A stretch of 64,000 nt of DNA from Rhodoferax sp. (lineage in GTDB: Bacteria > Pseudomonadota > Gammaproteobacteria > Burkholderiales > Burkholderiaceae_C): the NCBI RefSeq assembly GCF_018780565.1, contig NZ_JADMJN010000008.1:1-64000 (forward strand), given 5' to 3'. Below the pieces are notes generated by a model, which was not told where the DNA came from, did no database searches, and was given only the letters and a program-made list of their open reading frames with translations. The position numbers were made by a program, and so were the translations under genes. This document shows, piece after piece, positions 22,682 through 31,612 of this stretch (positions are counted from its first letter, which is position 1; each line of letters opens with the position of its first letter).

Positions 22682-23606
22682 TGTCAGTACCCAGATTGAT
22701 GGCCATGCCATCCCAGGCCACCTCGATGCCGGCGGCGGTCAAGGCGGCGCGCTCAGGCGAATCGCTGCGCAGGATGGGGTTGGTGTTGTTGATGTGAATG
22801 AGGATTTTTCGGGTGCTCTTGGGCAGGGCGGCCAGCACGTCTATCATGCCGCCGGGGCCGGACTGTGCCAGATGGCCCATGTCCATCGCGGTTTTGCTGG
22901 ACAAGCCCAAGACCTGCATCTCGTCATTGCGCCAGAAGGTGCCATCCACCAGCACCACATCCGCAGTCGCCATGGCACACGCCACAGCGGGTTCGATGCG
23001 CCCCAGCCCGGGCGCGTAAAAGACACGCTTGCCGCTGGGAATATCCTCCACCACCACACCAATGTTGTCGCCGGGCAGCGGTGCGTCGCGGCGCGGTGAA
23101 TACGGGGGCGCGTTGCTGGTGAGAGACATGACCGAGAAGCGCAAGCCCGCTAACCCGGCCACCTCGAAATCAGGTTCGCTCAGGGATAAAGGATGAGCCT
23201 GCACCCCGGCATAGTGCGACAGCACGCGCACCAGGGGCAGGCTGCCATTGAGTTCTTCCAGTACTTGCGGCGTGGCGTACAAGGGCAACGCAGTGCGACG
23301 CTCTCTCAGCATCAGCAAACCGGTGACGTGGTCAATCTGGGCGTCCATCAGCAACACCGCGGCAATGCCGGTGTCGCGGACCGAGCGCGCGGGCTGCAAC
23401 TCGGGCATGGCGCGCACCTGGGCCAGGATATCGGGGGAGGCATTCACCAGCAGCCAGTCCTGGCCGTTGCTTGACACCGCAATCGATGACTGCGTGCGCG
23501 CGCTCAGGGCTGGATCACCTGCGCGCACCGCCGTGCAGTTGGCGCAGTTGCAATTCCATTGGGGAAAACCACCACCGGCGGCGGAACCGAGAATTCGTAG
23601 GTACAT
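22674..23606 (-). CDS. pqqB: PQQ biosynthesis protein PqqB
   Basis: A 310-residue metallo-beta-lactamase-fold hydroxylase that acts on the tyrosine of the cross-linked precursor. It starts with [21 protein letters not shown] and carries the PqqB-type metal motif [20 protein letters not shown] appears near the C-terminus. ATG 23606 was preferred to an in-frame upstream codon (23639) because the [14 protein letters not shown] start is characteristic. The upstream region holds a strong hairpin plus T8 (23617-23655) separating it from pqqA. Confidence 0.96.
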   Translation of the reverse strand: MYLRILGSAAGGGFPQWNCNCANCTAVRAGDPALSARTQSSIAVSSNGQDWLLVNASPDILAQVRAMPELQPARSVRDTGIAAVLLMDAQIDHVTGLLMLRERRTALPLYATPQVLEELNGSLPLVRVLSHYAGVQAHPLSLSEPDFEVAGLAGLRFSVMSLTSNAPPYSPRRDAPLPGDNIGVVVEDIPSGKRVFYAPGLGRIEPAVACAMATADVVLVDGTFWRNDEMQVLGLSSKTAMDMGHLAQSGPGGMIDVLAALPKSTRKILIHINNTNPILRSDSPERAALTAAGIEVAWDGMAINLGTDNG

Positions 23607-23616
23607 TTTTTGGGCG

Positions 23617-23655
23617 AAAAAAAACGACGCGGCACCCACGGGCGCAAGCGTCGTT
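23617..23655 (-). terminator. Terminator-like hairpin between pqqA and pqqB (possible attenuator)
   Basis: On the minus strand AACGACGC and GCGTCGTT form a perfect 8-bp stem around a 17-nt loop, immediately followed by a U8-type tract (A8 at 23617-23624 on the plus strand). It lies 9 bp after the pqqA stop and before pqqB. This is a classical rho-independent terminator structure inside an operon, so partial read-through would give far more pqqA than pqqBCDE transcript. Confidence 0.8.
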
Positions 23656-23663
23656 CAGTCAGT

Positions 23664-23738
23664 TCATCGATTGGCGATGTACATCGTGATTTCAAAACCG
23701 AAACGCATATCGGTAAAAGCGGGTGTCGTCCATTGCAT
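23664..23738 (-). CDS. pqqA: PQQ precursor peptide PqqA
   Basis: A 24-residue open frame starting [20 protein letters not shown] and ending IANR. Glu16 and Tyr20 have the E-x3-Y spacing of the residues that PqqE cross-links to become the PQQ skeleton. The start codon is preceded by AAGGAG at good spacing. Length and sequence match known PqqA peptides. It is the first gene of the pqqABCDE operon and is too short for routine gene finding. Confidence 0.95.
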   Translation of the reverse strand: MQWTTPAFTDMRFGFEITMYIANR

Positions 23739-23976
23739 GCAAGTGCTCCTTTTAATAGTTGGTTAAACAGGCTGCATCCTCGCGGCAAGCAGTTCGCAGC
23801 CCAAGCCATGGCGCAGTTCTTGCGCCAACTGAAATACTACCCGCGAACCCGGCTTTTTGCTAATGTGCCTGGGCCCGGCGCTGGCTTGTTCCGTTTTGGA
23901 ACACCGCAAGAGCCCAGACCCTGAACGCGGAGAAAACCCTGATTCCCATGGGGACATGAATCCGCTAAGCTGCCCC

Positions 23977-24381
23977 ATGGATCAGATCACCCTGCAATCA
24001 GCCCTCTCCGACTACTTTGCGCCCTGGGTTCAGGCCTTGGGACTGCGCGTGGAATCTGCAAATGCCGACAGCGTCACATTGCGCCTGCCCCAAAGCGAGC
24101 AGTTGGTGCGCACGGGCGGCATGCTGTGCGGGCAGGCCATGATGGCAGCGGCCGACACGGCCAAAGTGCTGGCACTGATTCACCATTTCAACGAATTCAG
24201 GCCCTGCACAACGGTGCAGATGAACACCAGTTTCCTGAAACCTCTGTCCAATCAGGATGCCTTGATTGAAGCGCGCATTGTTCGCGCCGGAAAGTCCCTG
24301 GCATTTGGCGAAATTGACATTCGTGGCGCACTGGATGGAAAAAGCGTCTGCCGCGCGACAACCACCTACGCACTGCTATAG
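23977..24381 (+). CDS. PaaI-family acyl-CoA thioesterase
   Basis: A 134-residue hotdog thioesterase. Visible core segments are ALGLRVESANADSVTLRLP, RTGGMLCGQAMMAAADTAKVLALIHHFN (the central helix with a conserved Gly-Gln pair), and TTVQMNTSFLKPLSNQDALIEARIVRAGKSLAFGEIDI. Members hydrolyse phenylacetyl- or medium-chain acyl-CoAs; the substrate here is unknown. ATG 23977 (MDQITLQS) was chosen by alignment. ATG 23956 in frame is an alternative with seven extra residues. It is divergent from the pqq operon. Confidence 0.8.
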   Translation: MDQITLQSALSDYFAPWVQALGLRVESANADSVTLRLPQSEQLVRTGGMLCGQAMMAAADTAKVLALIHHFNEFRPCTTVQMNTSFLKPLSNQDALIEARIVRAGKSLAFGEIDIRGALDGKSVCRATTTYALL

Positions 24382-24401
24382 CCCCGCCCAATGGGTTTCT
24401 G

Positions 24402-24878
24402 TCAATTCCAGCCAATCACGTCAAAGCCCTTTTCGCCCATGCACCGCTGCACAAAGTGACGGTAGGTACCGCTGGCCTTTTCGTGCATGGCACCGGAAAC
24501 GGCTCCGGCAGAGCCACCTACCGCAGCCCCTGCGGCACCGGAACGCACTGCTCCATCCATGCCACGACCGGTGACCAGCGCCCCCACCGCAGCAGCCACA
24601 CCGCCTGCGGCCGCCCCCTGACCCGCACGGCGCGCGGTCTCATTGGTTTTTTCTTCAGGCGTCAGGCCCGCGCTTTGGGCGCGTGCCATGCAGACGTCCA
24701 CTTCGGCTTTGGCTTTGGCCTCGCCTACACGGTTGAAGGTGGCGTTGGGGTAGAGCACCGGCCGTGCTGATGGACTTTGAGGACCTGTGGCAGCACAACC
24801 CGCCAGCATGCCAATGGCAAAACCCAGGCCCATAAGCCGCGATGAGGGGCCAATAATGTGAGAAAAAAGATAGTTCAT
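24402..24878 (-). CDS. Glycine-zipper outer-membrane-type lipoprotein
   Basis: A 158-residue lipoprotein with an N-terminal signal ending in the lipobox LAGC (Cys about 28). A short charged region is followed by glycine-zipper segments (GQGAAAGGVAAAVGALVTG, then AVRSGAAGAAVGGSAGAV) that can form packed membrane helices, and a C-terminal RHFVQRCMGEKGFDVIGWN. Two Cys in the mature region could pair. Such proteins resemble OmpA-associated or SlyB-like envelope proteins; a specific role is unknown. It is convergent with the thioesterase. Confidence 0.75.
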   Translation of the reverse strand: MNYLFSHIIGPSSRLMGLGFAIGMLAGCAATGPQSPSARPVLYPNATFNRVGEAKAKAEVDVCMARAQSAGLTPEEKTNETARRAGQGAAAGGVAAAVGALVTGRGMDGAVRSGAAGAAVGGSAGAVSGAMHEKASGTYRHFVQRCMGEKGFDVIGWN

Positions 24879-25019
24879 GGGTCAACAACGGCTGAAAGAC
24901 GCTGCATGCTGACACGCTGAACAGATTTCCCGGGCCACTTTGCCGCCGAACTGAATCAAATTGTGTCCGGATGGGTAAAATTCCCCTTTTTAGTGAATTT
25001 GAAAACTCAAGGAATCACC

Positions 25020-25160
25020 ATGTCTGCACCCAAATCCAATCAGGAAGCCCACGAAGTTGATCCCGTGGAAGCCGTTGTATCGGTCATGCCGATCGTCTTG
25101 CCCTTGGTCGGCGGTGTGATGATGTTGTTATTGGCTTTTATTGCCGTTTCCATGGCCTGA
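25020..25160 (+). CDS. Small membrane protein of 46 residues
   Basis: A short open frame beginning MSAPKSNQEAHEVDPVEAVV, followed by one hydrophobic segment rich in Val, Leu, Met and Gly that ends LLLAFIAVSMA. AAGGAATC lies just upstream of the ATG, which supports translation. An acidic N-terminus and a single C-terminal span suggest a small inner-membrane subunit or regulatory peptide. I do not recognise the family. It stands alone between a lipoprotein gene and the pckG leader, which holds palindrome copy 2. Confidence 0.6.
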   Translation: MSAPKSNQEAHEVDPVEAVVSVMPIVLPLVGGVMMLLLAFIAVSMA

Positions 25161-25534
25161 TCGGGCTATAGCCAGCGTATTTATTGCCTGTTTTGCTATT
25201 AAATTTATAGCTAAATGGGCGGCGCCCTCGCGCACCAAAACCTCACTCAATCTTCAACGCCCCGACCAACGGTTGGGTCGGTCGCATTGGCACGTCAGCA
25301 AGCATGGTCAGCGACCTCGCGCATAAAGCGATGCATTTTTTGCATATCTTTTCGATGTAACTCCCAGGTAACCCCCCGGCAAGTTCATAAAATCGTCATC
25401 CGGGCGAACGCGGCCAGACATCCAGCACAGGCCCTTTCGCAGAAAACCGCTTTCTGAAAACAAATGGATAAGACTCCGGCGATTGACGTGCCGTTTGTTT
25501 TGAAAAGACGATTTTTTTATTCTGGAGCTTTTCA
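25161..25534 (+). other. 374-bp intergenic leader region upstream of pckG
   Basis: No gene was found. The stretch holds a perfect 17-bp palindrome (25195-25211) and, just before pckG, an imperfect long hairpin: TGAAAACAAATGG at 25455-25467 pairs with CCGTTTGTTTTGA at 25491-25503. A run of seven T (25512-25518) follows 8 nt later. GGAG precedes the pckG start. It may be the pckG promoter and leader; no -10/-35 pair is convincing. Confidence 0.5.
25195..25211. repeat. 17-bp palindromic repeat, copy 2 (GCTAT-N7-ATAGC)
   Basis: GCTATTAAATTTATAGC is a second perfect copy, lying between the small membrane protein gene and pckG. Arms and length equal the copies at 13999 and 56276, with a different AT-rich core. 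Confidence 0.6.
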
Positions 25535-27409
25535 ATGAACTCACCTGCGATGCAAGGCCTGAACCTCAACGCCCCAAGCTACGTTAAAAATGCGAAATTG
25601 ATCGCCTGGGTGGCCGACATGGCGGCCCTGACCAAGCCCGCCAACATTTACTGGTGCGACGGGTCGGACGAAGAGTATGCGCGCCTGTGCCAACAACTGG
25701 TGGCCGCCGGCACCTTCAAGAAGCTCAGCGATGCCAAGCGGCCCAACAGCTTTCTGGCCTGCTCCGATCCTTCCGACGTAGCCCGCGTGGAAGACCGCAC
25801 CTACATTTGCTCTGAAAAGAAGGAAAACGCCGGCCCGACCAACAACTGGATGGCCCCGGCCGAGATGCGCGCCCTGCTGCAACAAGGTGTGGGCGGCGAC
25901 AAAGCGTTGTTTGACGGTTGCATGAAAGGCCGCACCATGTATGTGGTGCCCTTCTCCATGGGTCCTCTGGGCTCGCATATTTCGCACATTGGCATTGAGT
26001 TGACCGACAGTGCCTACGTTGCCGTCAACCAGAAAATCATGACCCGCATGGGCAAAGCGGTTTACGACGTGCTGGGCGTTGACGGCGCGTTCGTACCCTG
26101 CGTTCACACCGTGGCCGCACCGCTGGAAGCTGGTCAGGCGGATGTGAAGTGGCCTTGCAACAAAACTAAATACATTGTTCATTACCCCGAAACCCGTGAA
26201 ATCTGGAGCTATGGCTCGGGTTACGGCGGCAACGCACTGCTGGGGAAGAAGTGTTTTGCGCTGCGCATTGCTTCCAACATGGGCCGCGATCAAGGCTGGC
26301 TGGCCGAGCACATGCTGATCTTGGGTGTGACATCACCCAAAGGCAAAAAGTACCACGTGGCAGCCGCGTTTCCAAGCGCTTGCGGCAAGACCAACTTCGC
26401 AATGTTGATTCCACCCGCCGGCTTTGAAGGCTGGAGCGTTACCACCATTGGTGACGACATTGCCTGGATCAAACCCCATGCCGACGGCAAGATGTACGCA
26501 ATCAACCCTGAGGCGGGTTACTTTGGCGTTGCCCCCGGCACCAATACGCTGACCAACCCCAACTGCATGGCCAGTCTGAACCGCGACGTGATCTTCACCA
26601 ATGTGGCCCTGACCGATGACGGCGACGTATGGTGGGAAGGCATGAGCGACGAGGCTCCGGCCCACGCCATCGACTGGCAAGGCAAGGACTGGACTCCCGC
26701 CATCGCCCGCGAAACCGGCGCCAAGGCCGCGCACCCGAATGCCCGCTTCACCGTGGCAGCCACCAACAACCCCGCGCTCGATCCAGCTTGGGATGACCCT
26801 GAAGGCGTGGCGATTGATGCGTTCATCTTCGGTGGCCGCCGCTCGACCACCGTGCCACTGGTGACCGAGGCCCGTACCTGGATGGAAGGTGTCTACATGG
26901 CTGCGACCATGGGCTCCGAAACCACTGCGGCCGCAGCCGGCCAGATGGGCGTGGTGCGCCGCGACCCGTTTGCCATGCTGCCATTCTGTGGCTACAACAT
27001 GAGCGACTATTTCCAGCACTGGCTGGACATGGAGCACAAGCTTGAGGCCACGGGCCATACGCTGCCACGCATCTTCTGCGTCAACTGGTTCCGTAAAGGT
27101 GACGACGGCAAGTTTGTCTGGCCTGGTTATGGCGACAACATGCGCGTACTCAAGTGGATGATTGACCGCATTGAAGGCCAGGCACAAGGCACGGATCACG
27201 TCTTCGGTGTCAGCCCGACCTACAAGGAAATCACCTGGACCGGCCTGAATTTCAGCGAGGCCCAATTCAACACGGTGACCAGCATTGATAAAGCCGCCTG
27301 GACCGAAGAACTCAAACTGCACAGCGAGCTGTTCCAGCAACTGGCCTACCATCTCCCGAAAGAACTCGAAGAGACAAAAGCACAAATCGAAAAACGCCTG
27401 GCTGCCTAA
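25535..27409 (+). CDS. pckG: Phosphoenolpyruvate carboxykinase (GTP)
   Basis: A 624-residue GTP-dependent PEPCK that converts oxaloacetate to PEP in gluconeogenesis. The nucleotide-binding P-loop region is [13 protein letters not shown]. The PEPCK-specific segments [22 protein letters not shown], and [14 protein letters not shown] with [12 protein letters not shown] are present. The protein is the GTP type, not the shorter ATP type, and has normal length. ATG 25535 follows TTCTGGAGCTTTTCA. A terminator follows at 27488-27519. Confidence 0.97.
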   Translation: MNSPAMQGLNLNAPSYVKNAKLIAWVADMAALTKPANIYWCDGSDEEYARLCQQLVAAGTFKKLSDAKRPNSFLACSDPSDVARVEDRTYICSEKKENAGPTNNWMAPAEMRALLQQGVGGDKALFDGCMKGRTMYVVPFSMGPLGSHISHIGIELTDSAYVAVNQKIMTRMGKAVYDVLGVDGAFVPCVHTVAAPLEAGQADVKWPCNKTKYIVHYPETREIWSYGSGYGGNALLGKKCFALRIASNMGRDQGWLAEHMLILGVTSPKGKKYHVAAAFPSACGKTNFAMLIPPAGFEGWSVTTIGDDIAWIKPHADGKMYAINPEAGYFGVAPGTNTLTNPNCMASLNRDVIFTNVALTDDGDVWWEGMSDEAPAHAIDWQGKDWTPAIARETGAKAAHPNARFTVAATNNPALDPAWDDPEGVAIDAFIFGGRRSTTVPLVTEARTWMEGVYMAATMGSETTAAAAGQMGVVRRDPFAMLPFCGYNMSDYFQHWLDMEHKLEATGHTLPRIFCVNWFRKGDDGKFVWPGYGDNMRVLKWMIDRIEGQAQGTDHVFGVSPTYKEITWTGLNFSEAQFNTVTSIDKAAWTEELKLHSELFQQLAYHLPKELEETKAQIEKRLAA

Positions 27410-27487
27410 AGGCAGTTGGACCTCAAACTGTCCGGGTTTACGATCTGAACCTGGATGGAAAAGTCCCGGGAAATCCACCCGTGAAAT

Positions 27488-27519
27488 AAAAAAGCCACCG
27501 AACCCGGTGGCTTTTTTTG
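27488..27519 (+). terminator. Rho-independent terminator after pckG
   Basis: AAAAAAGCCACCGAACCCGGTGGC followed by seven T forms a GCCACCG/CGGTGGC stem with a small loop in A/T flanks. It may also serve the convergent gene ending at 27560. Confidence 0.88.
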
Positions 27520-27559
27520 TGTTGTGGGCCAGTTCGCACCGGCACGCACAGGCTGGGTA

Positions 27560-27979
27560 TCAGCGCTCGGCGCGGGTCATTGCGGCATTCAAGTCCGCCA
27601 TCACGCGCGAGTCCGACTGAGCAATAGCCCAGAGCTGCCTGTCGGCGTTGACGCTCCTGGCCTGCTCCATCCACACGCTCAGCAATCCAGTAAAAGTAAT
27701 TGCCAACTTACGTGCAGCACCCGCAAACATGGCAAGTGCTGAGAACCCTACCAGCCACAAAGCGACCCAAGCTGCAAGCAAGTGCCCATCGGCCCATGTG
27801 TCGATCAGTTGATCAGCCACCACCACGAGCGCGGCCACCATGGCAGCCAACAGCATGGCACTCAAGCCCCGGGTGCCGTCGAAACCACGGCGCATGGTCT
27901 TGACCGCACCGACTGCGGACTCAATACGGTCAACGCCCAAATGGCGGGCAGGGTAACTGGGTTGTACAAAACTGCTCAT
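27560..27979 (-). CDS. Conserved hypothetical membrane protein
   Basis: A 139-residue protein. A basic N-terminal stretch is followed by two hydrophobic segments (about 41-61 and 68-88) and a soluble C-terminal helix with QARSVNADRQLWAIAQSDSRVMADLNAAMTRAER. I do not recognise the family. It is divergently placed from the LysR gene at 28108, so that regulator could control it; the 128-bp gap contains the candidate operator at 28033-28050. It ends 40 bp from the pckG terminator. Confidence 0.65.
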   Translation of the reverse strand: MSSFVQPSYPARHLGVDRIESAVGAVKTMRRGFDGTRGLSAMLLAAMVAALVVVADQLIDTWADGHLLAAWVALWLVGFSALAMFAGAARKLAITFTGLLSVWMEQARSVNADRQLWAIAQSDSRVMADLNAAMTRAER

Positions 27980-28032
27980 GATGAATTTCTTTCCTTCATC
28001 GCCTCAACCAAATGGCGAGGACGTGTTGAGAT

Positions 28033-28050
28033 ATTAGGGTTTTCACTAAT
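28033..28050. promoter_or_regulatory. Candidate LysR-type operator between divergent genes
   Basis: ATTAG-N8-CTAAT forms a small inverted repeat in the AT-rich gap between the minus-strand gene starting at 27979 and the LysR gene at 28108. It resembles a LysR-family binding site only loosely, because the T-to-A distance is 12 rather than 11. Position is the main support. Confidence 0.35.
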
Positions 28051-28107
28051 GTGTTTCAACTTTATATTGGTGATGCTATATATTCATATCGGTGATTAAT
28101 TCCACGC

Positions 28108-29118
28108 ATGAACTCTGTCAACTTCCGAACACTTGATCTGAACCTGTTGCGCGTGTTCGACGAAGTCATGTCCGAGCGCAGCCTGACCCGGGCTGCCCAC
28201 AAGCTCTCGCTCACCCAGCCGGCGGTCAGCAACGCCCTGCGCCGCCTCAGGGAAGCCCTTGGCGACGAACTGATCAAGCGCAGCGGTCAGGAAATGGCAC
28301 CCACCCCCCGCGCACTGGCCCTTTGGCCATCGGTGCGGGACGCGCTCAATCAGCTGCAAACCGTGCTCACACCCACCCAATTCGTTCCTGCCACGGCCAA
28401 CACCACATTTGTGCTGGCGATGGCTGACGCGACCGCGGCGGAACTGATGCCAGGCTTGATCGAAGTCATGGACCGCGATGCGCCCGGCGTCTCGATCCGT
28501 GTTGTTCCCTTGACCACGCGCGACCCGCGTCGCCTGCTGGAGGCCGAAGCAGCCGACATGGCGCTGGGATTTTTCCCGGCCGCGCTGGCCGACCTGACTG
28601 CACGTGCCCAGGCAGGCGAAGCGGTGGCGTTCACCCACCAGCGTCTCTACAGCGGTGAATACGTCTGCGTGTTGCGCCGTGATCATCCGCTGGCCAGCGG
28701 ACCCTTCACGCTGGACCATTACTGCGCTGCGCGACACCTGCTGGTCAGCTTTTCCGGCCGGCCCTACGGCTTTATTGACGAGGCGCTGGCCCTGCTCGGA
28801 CGAGAGCGTCGCATCGTCGTGACAGTCAACCAGTTCTTTACCGCAGGCAAGGTGGTTGCCAATTCCAATTTGCTGACGGTCCTGCCTCGCCATTTTGTCA
28901 AGGTCACGGGCATATCGGACGAACTGGTGCTGCGCGAACTGCCCTTTGCCGTGCCCACAGTCAACGTCGACGCGTTGTGGCACCATCGAGCCAAGCACGT
29001 CAGCTCCCATCAATGGCTGAGATCCACCATCTCGGCACTGGCTCAGGCCGCCTTCTCACCTGACGCTGATCCAAAAACACCCGATGAAAATCCAGCTCCT
29101 CTCAGACCTGCACCTTGA
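28108..29118 (+). CDS. LysR-family transcriptional regulator
   Basis: A 336-residue LTTR. The N-terminal winged HTH is FRTLDLNLLRVFDEVMSERS with LTRAAHKLSLTQPAVSNALRRLREALGDEL (about 5-60). A type 2 periplasmic-like effector domain spans about 95-300. Its C-terminal 35 residues are rich in Pro and overlap the start of the phosphoesterase gene by 35 bp in another frame. The target is probably the divergent gene at 27560-27979. The effector is unknown. Confidence 0.9.
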   Translation: MNSVNFRTLDLNLLRVFDEVMSERSLTRAAHKLSLTQPAVSNALRRLREALGDELIKRSGQEMAPTPRALALWPSVRDALNQLQTVLTPTQFVPATANTTFVLAMADATAAELMPGLIEVMDRDAPGVSIRVVPLTTRDPRRLLEAEAADMALGFFPAALADLTARAQAGEAVAFTHQRLYSGEYVCVLRRDHPLASGPFTLDHYCAARHLLVSFSGRPYGFIDEALALLGRERRIVVTVNQFFTAGKVVANSNLLTVLPRHFVKVTGISDELVLRELPFAVPTVNVDALWHHRAKHVSSHQWLRSTISALAQAAFSPDADPKTPDENPAPLRPAP

Positions 29119-29941
29119 AGCCCATCCCGACTGGGTAGCCACGCCTGCGAAAGAGGCAGACATCCTCGTTCTGGCTGGCGACGTGGGCTCCTACCAGGCG
29201 GGTTCACGGCTGCTGGACCACGACTTTGGGTTAACCCGCTTTTCGCCCCAAAATGGCTGGCCGACGCCGGTCCTGTATGTTCCCGGCAACCACGAATACG
29301 ACGGGATGGATTTTGATGCCACGCACGCGCGTCTGCAGGAGACTTGCCGGCGACTTGACATCACCTGGCTGGAACGTGAGATCGTCACGCTGGCGAACCC
29401 GCAGGGAAGAGCCGTGCGCTTTGTCGGCACCACCCTGTGGAGCGACTTTGACTCGCTCGGTCCAATGATGGGCATCGCGGACAGTGTGACCTCCGGCAAT
29501 GCCTCAACGAGCCTGTTGTCACAGCAGCTCAAGGCTCGCGACAAGGCATTTCGCGCGGCCAACTTCTATCTCAAGAAAGCGGGGGGCACGCGCCATGGCC
29601 TGCCCATGCTGGCGCAAGCCGTGCGCGAGCAGGCCATTCAATGCCAGGCATGGTTGAAACAGGCACTGGCCACAGCGTTTGATGGCACAACGGTGGTAGT
29701 CACCCATTTCGCACCCAGTCTGGCAAGCGCCGATCCGCGCTATGGGCTCACGCCCGGCACCGCAGGCTTCTGCAATGCCCTCGACGACTTGCTGCCCAGC
29801 GCACAGTTCTGGCTGCACGGGCATCTGCATGCCCCCAGCGATTACGTCAAAGGGGGGTGTCGCGTCATCGCCAACCCCCTGGGCTACGCCCGAAAAGGCG
29901 AACAGACTGCATTCCGTAAGGAATTTTGCATCGAAGCCTGA
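29084..29941 (+). CDS. Calcineurin-like metallophosphoesterase
   Basis: A 285-residue cytoplasmic phosphoesterase. The metal-binding signatures are SDLHLE at 7-12 (D-x-H), VLAGDVG, the GNHEYDGMDF block and VVVTHFAPS with WLHGHLHAP. All metal ligands of the fold are visible. It could hydrolyse phosphomonoesters, phosphodiesters or nucleotides; the family does not tell which. It overlaps the LysR gene by 35 bp, so translation may be coupled. A universal stress gene follows at 29991. Confidence 0.9.
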   Translation: MKIQLLSDLHLEAHPDWVATPAKEADILVLAGDVGSYQAGSRLLDHDFGLTRFSPQNGWPTPVLYVPGNHEYDGMDFDATHARLQETCRRLDITWLEREIVTLANPQGRAVRFVGTTLWSDFDSLGPMMGIADSVTSGNASTSLLSQQLKARDKAFRAANFYLKKAGGTRHGLPMLAQAVREQAIQCQAWLKQALATAFDGTTVVVTHFAPSLASADPRYGLTPGTAGFCNALDDLLPSAQFWLHGHLHAPSDYVKGGCRVIANPLGYARKGEQTAFRKEFCIEA

Positions 29942-29990
29942 GCCAAAGTGTGGCCGTGGATACACTCTAGTTTTGATGAAGGAGCCCCAA

Positions 29991-30410
29991 ATGAAGATTC
30001 TTCTCGCCGTCGATGGCAGTCCGTACACCAAGAAAATGCTGGCCTATCTGACCACGCATGAATTGTTTGGCCAAGGCAACGATTTCACCGTGTTCACGGT
30101 ACAACCTGTGCTGCCACCTCGGGCACGAGCCGCCGTCGGCAAGGAGATTGTGGACAAATACTATTCGGAAGAAGCCGAGAAAGTACTGGGCCCGGTGTGC
30201 AAATTTCTGGCGCGTCACGGCATTGATCCCAAGAGCAACTGGAAAACCGGGCATGCGGGAGAAAGCATCGCCAAGTTCGCAGACAGTGGCAAGTTCGATC
30301 TGCTCATCATGGGATCGCACGGTCACGGCACGCTTGCCAATCTGGTGATGGGCTCAGTGGCAACGCAGGTTCTGGCGCATTGCAAGGTGCCCGTGCTGCT
30401 GGTGCGCTGA
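29991..30410 (+). CDS. Universal stress protein UspA family
   Basis: A 139-residue Usp domain. It starts MKILLAVDGSPYTKKML and ends with the ATP-binding pattern GSHGHGTLANLVMGSVA then KVPVLLVR, so it belongs to the ATP-binding MJ0577-like subgroup. AAGGAGCCCCAA precedes ATG 29991, which supports this start over the in-frame ATG at 29976. A terminator is not evident before the PilU-like gene. Confidence 0.9.
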   Translation: MKILLAVDGSPYTKKMLAYLTTHELFGQGNDFTVFTVQPVLPPRARAAVGKEIVDKYYSEEAEKVLGPVCKFLARHGIDPKSNWKTGHAGESIAKFADSGKFDLLIMGSHGHGTLANLVMGSVATQVLAHCKVPVLLVR

Positions 30411-30480
30411 AGCAAGTGTGATGCGTCCCGCCCATTGCATGCGGGGCTCTGTGTGAACCTGAACGAACGGAGTTTGTGAG

Positions 30481-31599
30481 ATGCCTGCCTTGGTATTGCC
30501 GGATTCGACGGACCTGAGTTTCTATTTGAAATCGATGGTGCAGGCCAAGGCCTCCGACCTGTTCCTGACCGTCGGTGCGCCACCAACGGTCAAAATCCAG
30601 GGCACCCTGCAACCCCTGCAGTTGCCTCCACTGACCAGCGGTGCGGTCAAGCCACTGGTGATGTCCCTCTTGAGTCAAGCCCAGATGGAGCGCTTTGAAA
30701 GCGATCTGGAATGCGATCTGGCCGGTATCGTTGAAGGACTGGGGCGATTTCGCTTCAATGTCTTTGTGCAACGTGGTGAAGTGGCCATGGTGGCCCGTCA
30801 CATTCAATCCCGGATCCCTTCGATCGAAGAACTCCGGATGCCCGCGGTCCTGAAAAAATTGACCATGCTCAAGCGTGGCCTGGTGCTGATCGTGGGTGCC
30901 GCAGGCTCCGGAAAATCCACCACCCTCGCCTCCATGCTGGACTACCGCAACACCAACCAGTCCGGCCACATACTGACGGTTGAGGACCCGATCGAGTTTG
31001 TCCATACGCACAAACAATCCATCGTGAGTCAGCGCGAGGTCGGCATCGACACGCTGTCCTTCGACCAGGCATTGCGCCATGCCATGCGCGAGGCGCCTGA
31101 CGTCATCATGATCGGCGAAATCCGGGACCGGCTGACCGTGCAGCACGCGATGAACTATGCAGAGACCGGTCATCTGTGCATTTCGACCATGCACGCCAAC
31201 AATGCAAATCAGGCGATTGAGCGGATTTTGAATTTTTTCCCGGAGGATGCCCACAACCGCATCTTGATGGATCTGTCCCTGAACCTGCACGGCGTGGTGG
31301 CGCAGCGCCTGATCCACGGCGTGAATGACCAACTGGTTCCGGCGTCCGAGATCATGTTGTTGTCCCCCTACATGGCGGACCTGATCCACAAAGGACAAAT
31401 CGACCATTTGCGCGCACTCATGGGCAAGAGCAATGAGCTGGGTATGCACACGTTTGACCAGTCCCTGTTCAACATGTTTGCCAATGGCGATGTCACACTG
31501 GCGCAGGCGATCGACAATGCCGATTCCAAAACCGATCTGTCGGTTCGACTGCGTATTGAACTGGGCGCTTCGCTGGAGTTGTCCGGTCTGACTTTCTGA
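30481..31599 (+). CDS. pilU: PilT/PilU-type twitching motility ATPase
   Basis: A 372-residue hexameric pilus-retraction ATPase. Walker A is GAAGSGKST at about residues 139-147. Asp boxes in TVEDPIEF, the His box in ETGHLCISTMHANNANQAIERI and the MIGEIRDRLTV segment are present. The length and the C-terminus fit PilU better than PilT. No other pilus gene is in the window; pilT and pilU are often adjacent, but pilT is not visible here. PilU assists PilT in retracting type IV pili. Confidence 0.85.
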   Translation: MPALVLPDSTDLSFYLKSMVQAKASDLFLTVGAPPTVKIQGTLQPLQLPPLTSGAVKPLVMSLLSQAQMERFESDLECDLAGIVEGLGRFRFNVFVQRGEVAMVARHIQSRIPSIEELRMPAVLKKLTMLKRGLVLIVGAAGSGKSTTLASMLDYRNTNQSGHILTVEDPIEFVHTHKQSIVSQREVGIDTLSFDQALRHAMREAPDVIMIGEIRDRLTVQHAMNYAETGHLCISTMHANNANQAIERILNFFPEDAHNRILMDLSLNLHGVVAQRLIHGVNDQLVPASEIMLLSPYMADLIHKGQIDHLRALMGKSNELGMHTFDQSLFNMFANGDVTLAQAIDNADSKTDLSVRLRIELGASLELSGLTF

Positions 31600-31612
31600 C
31601 ACCCGCTTTGGC

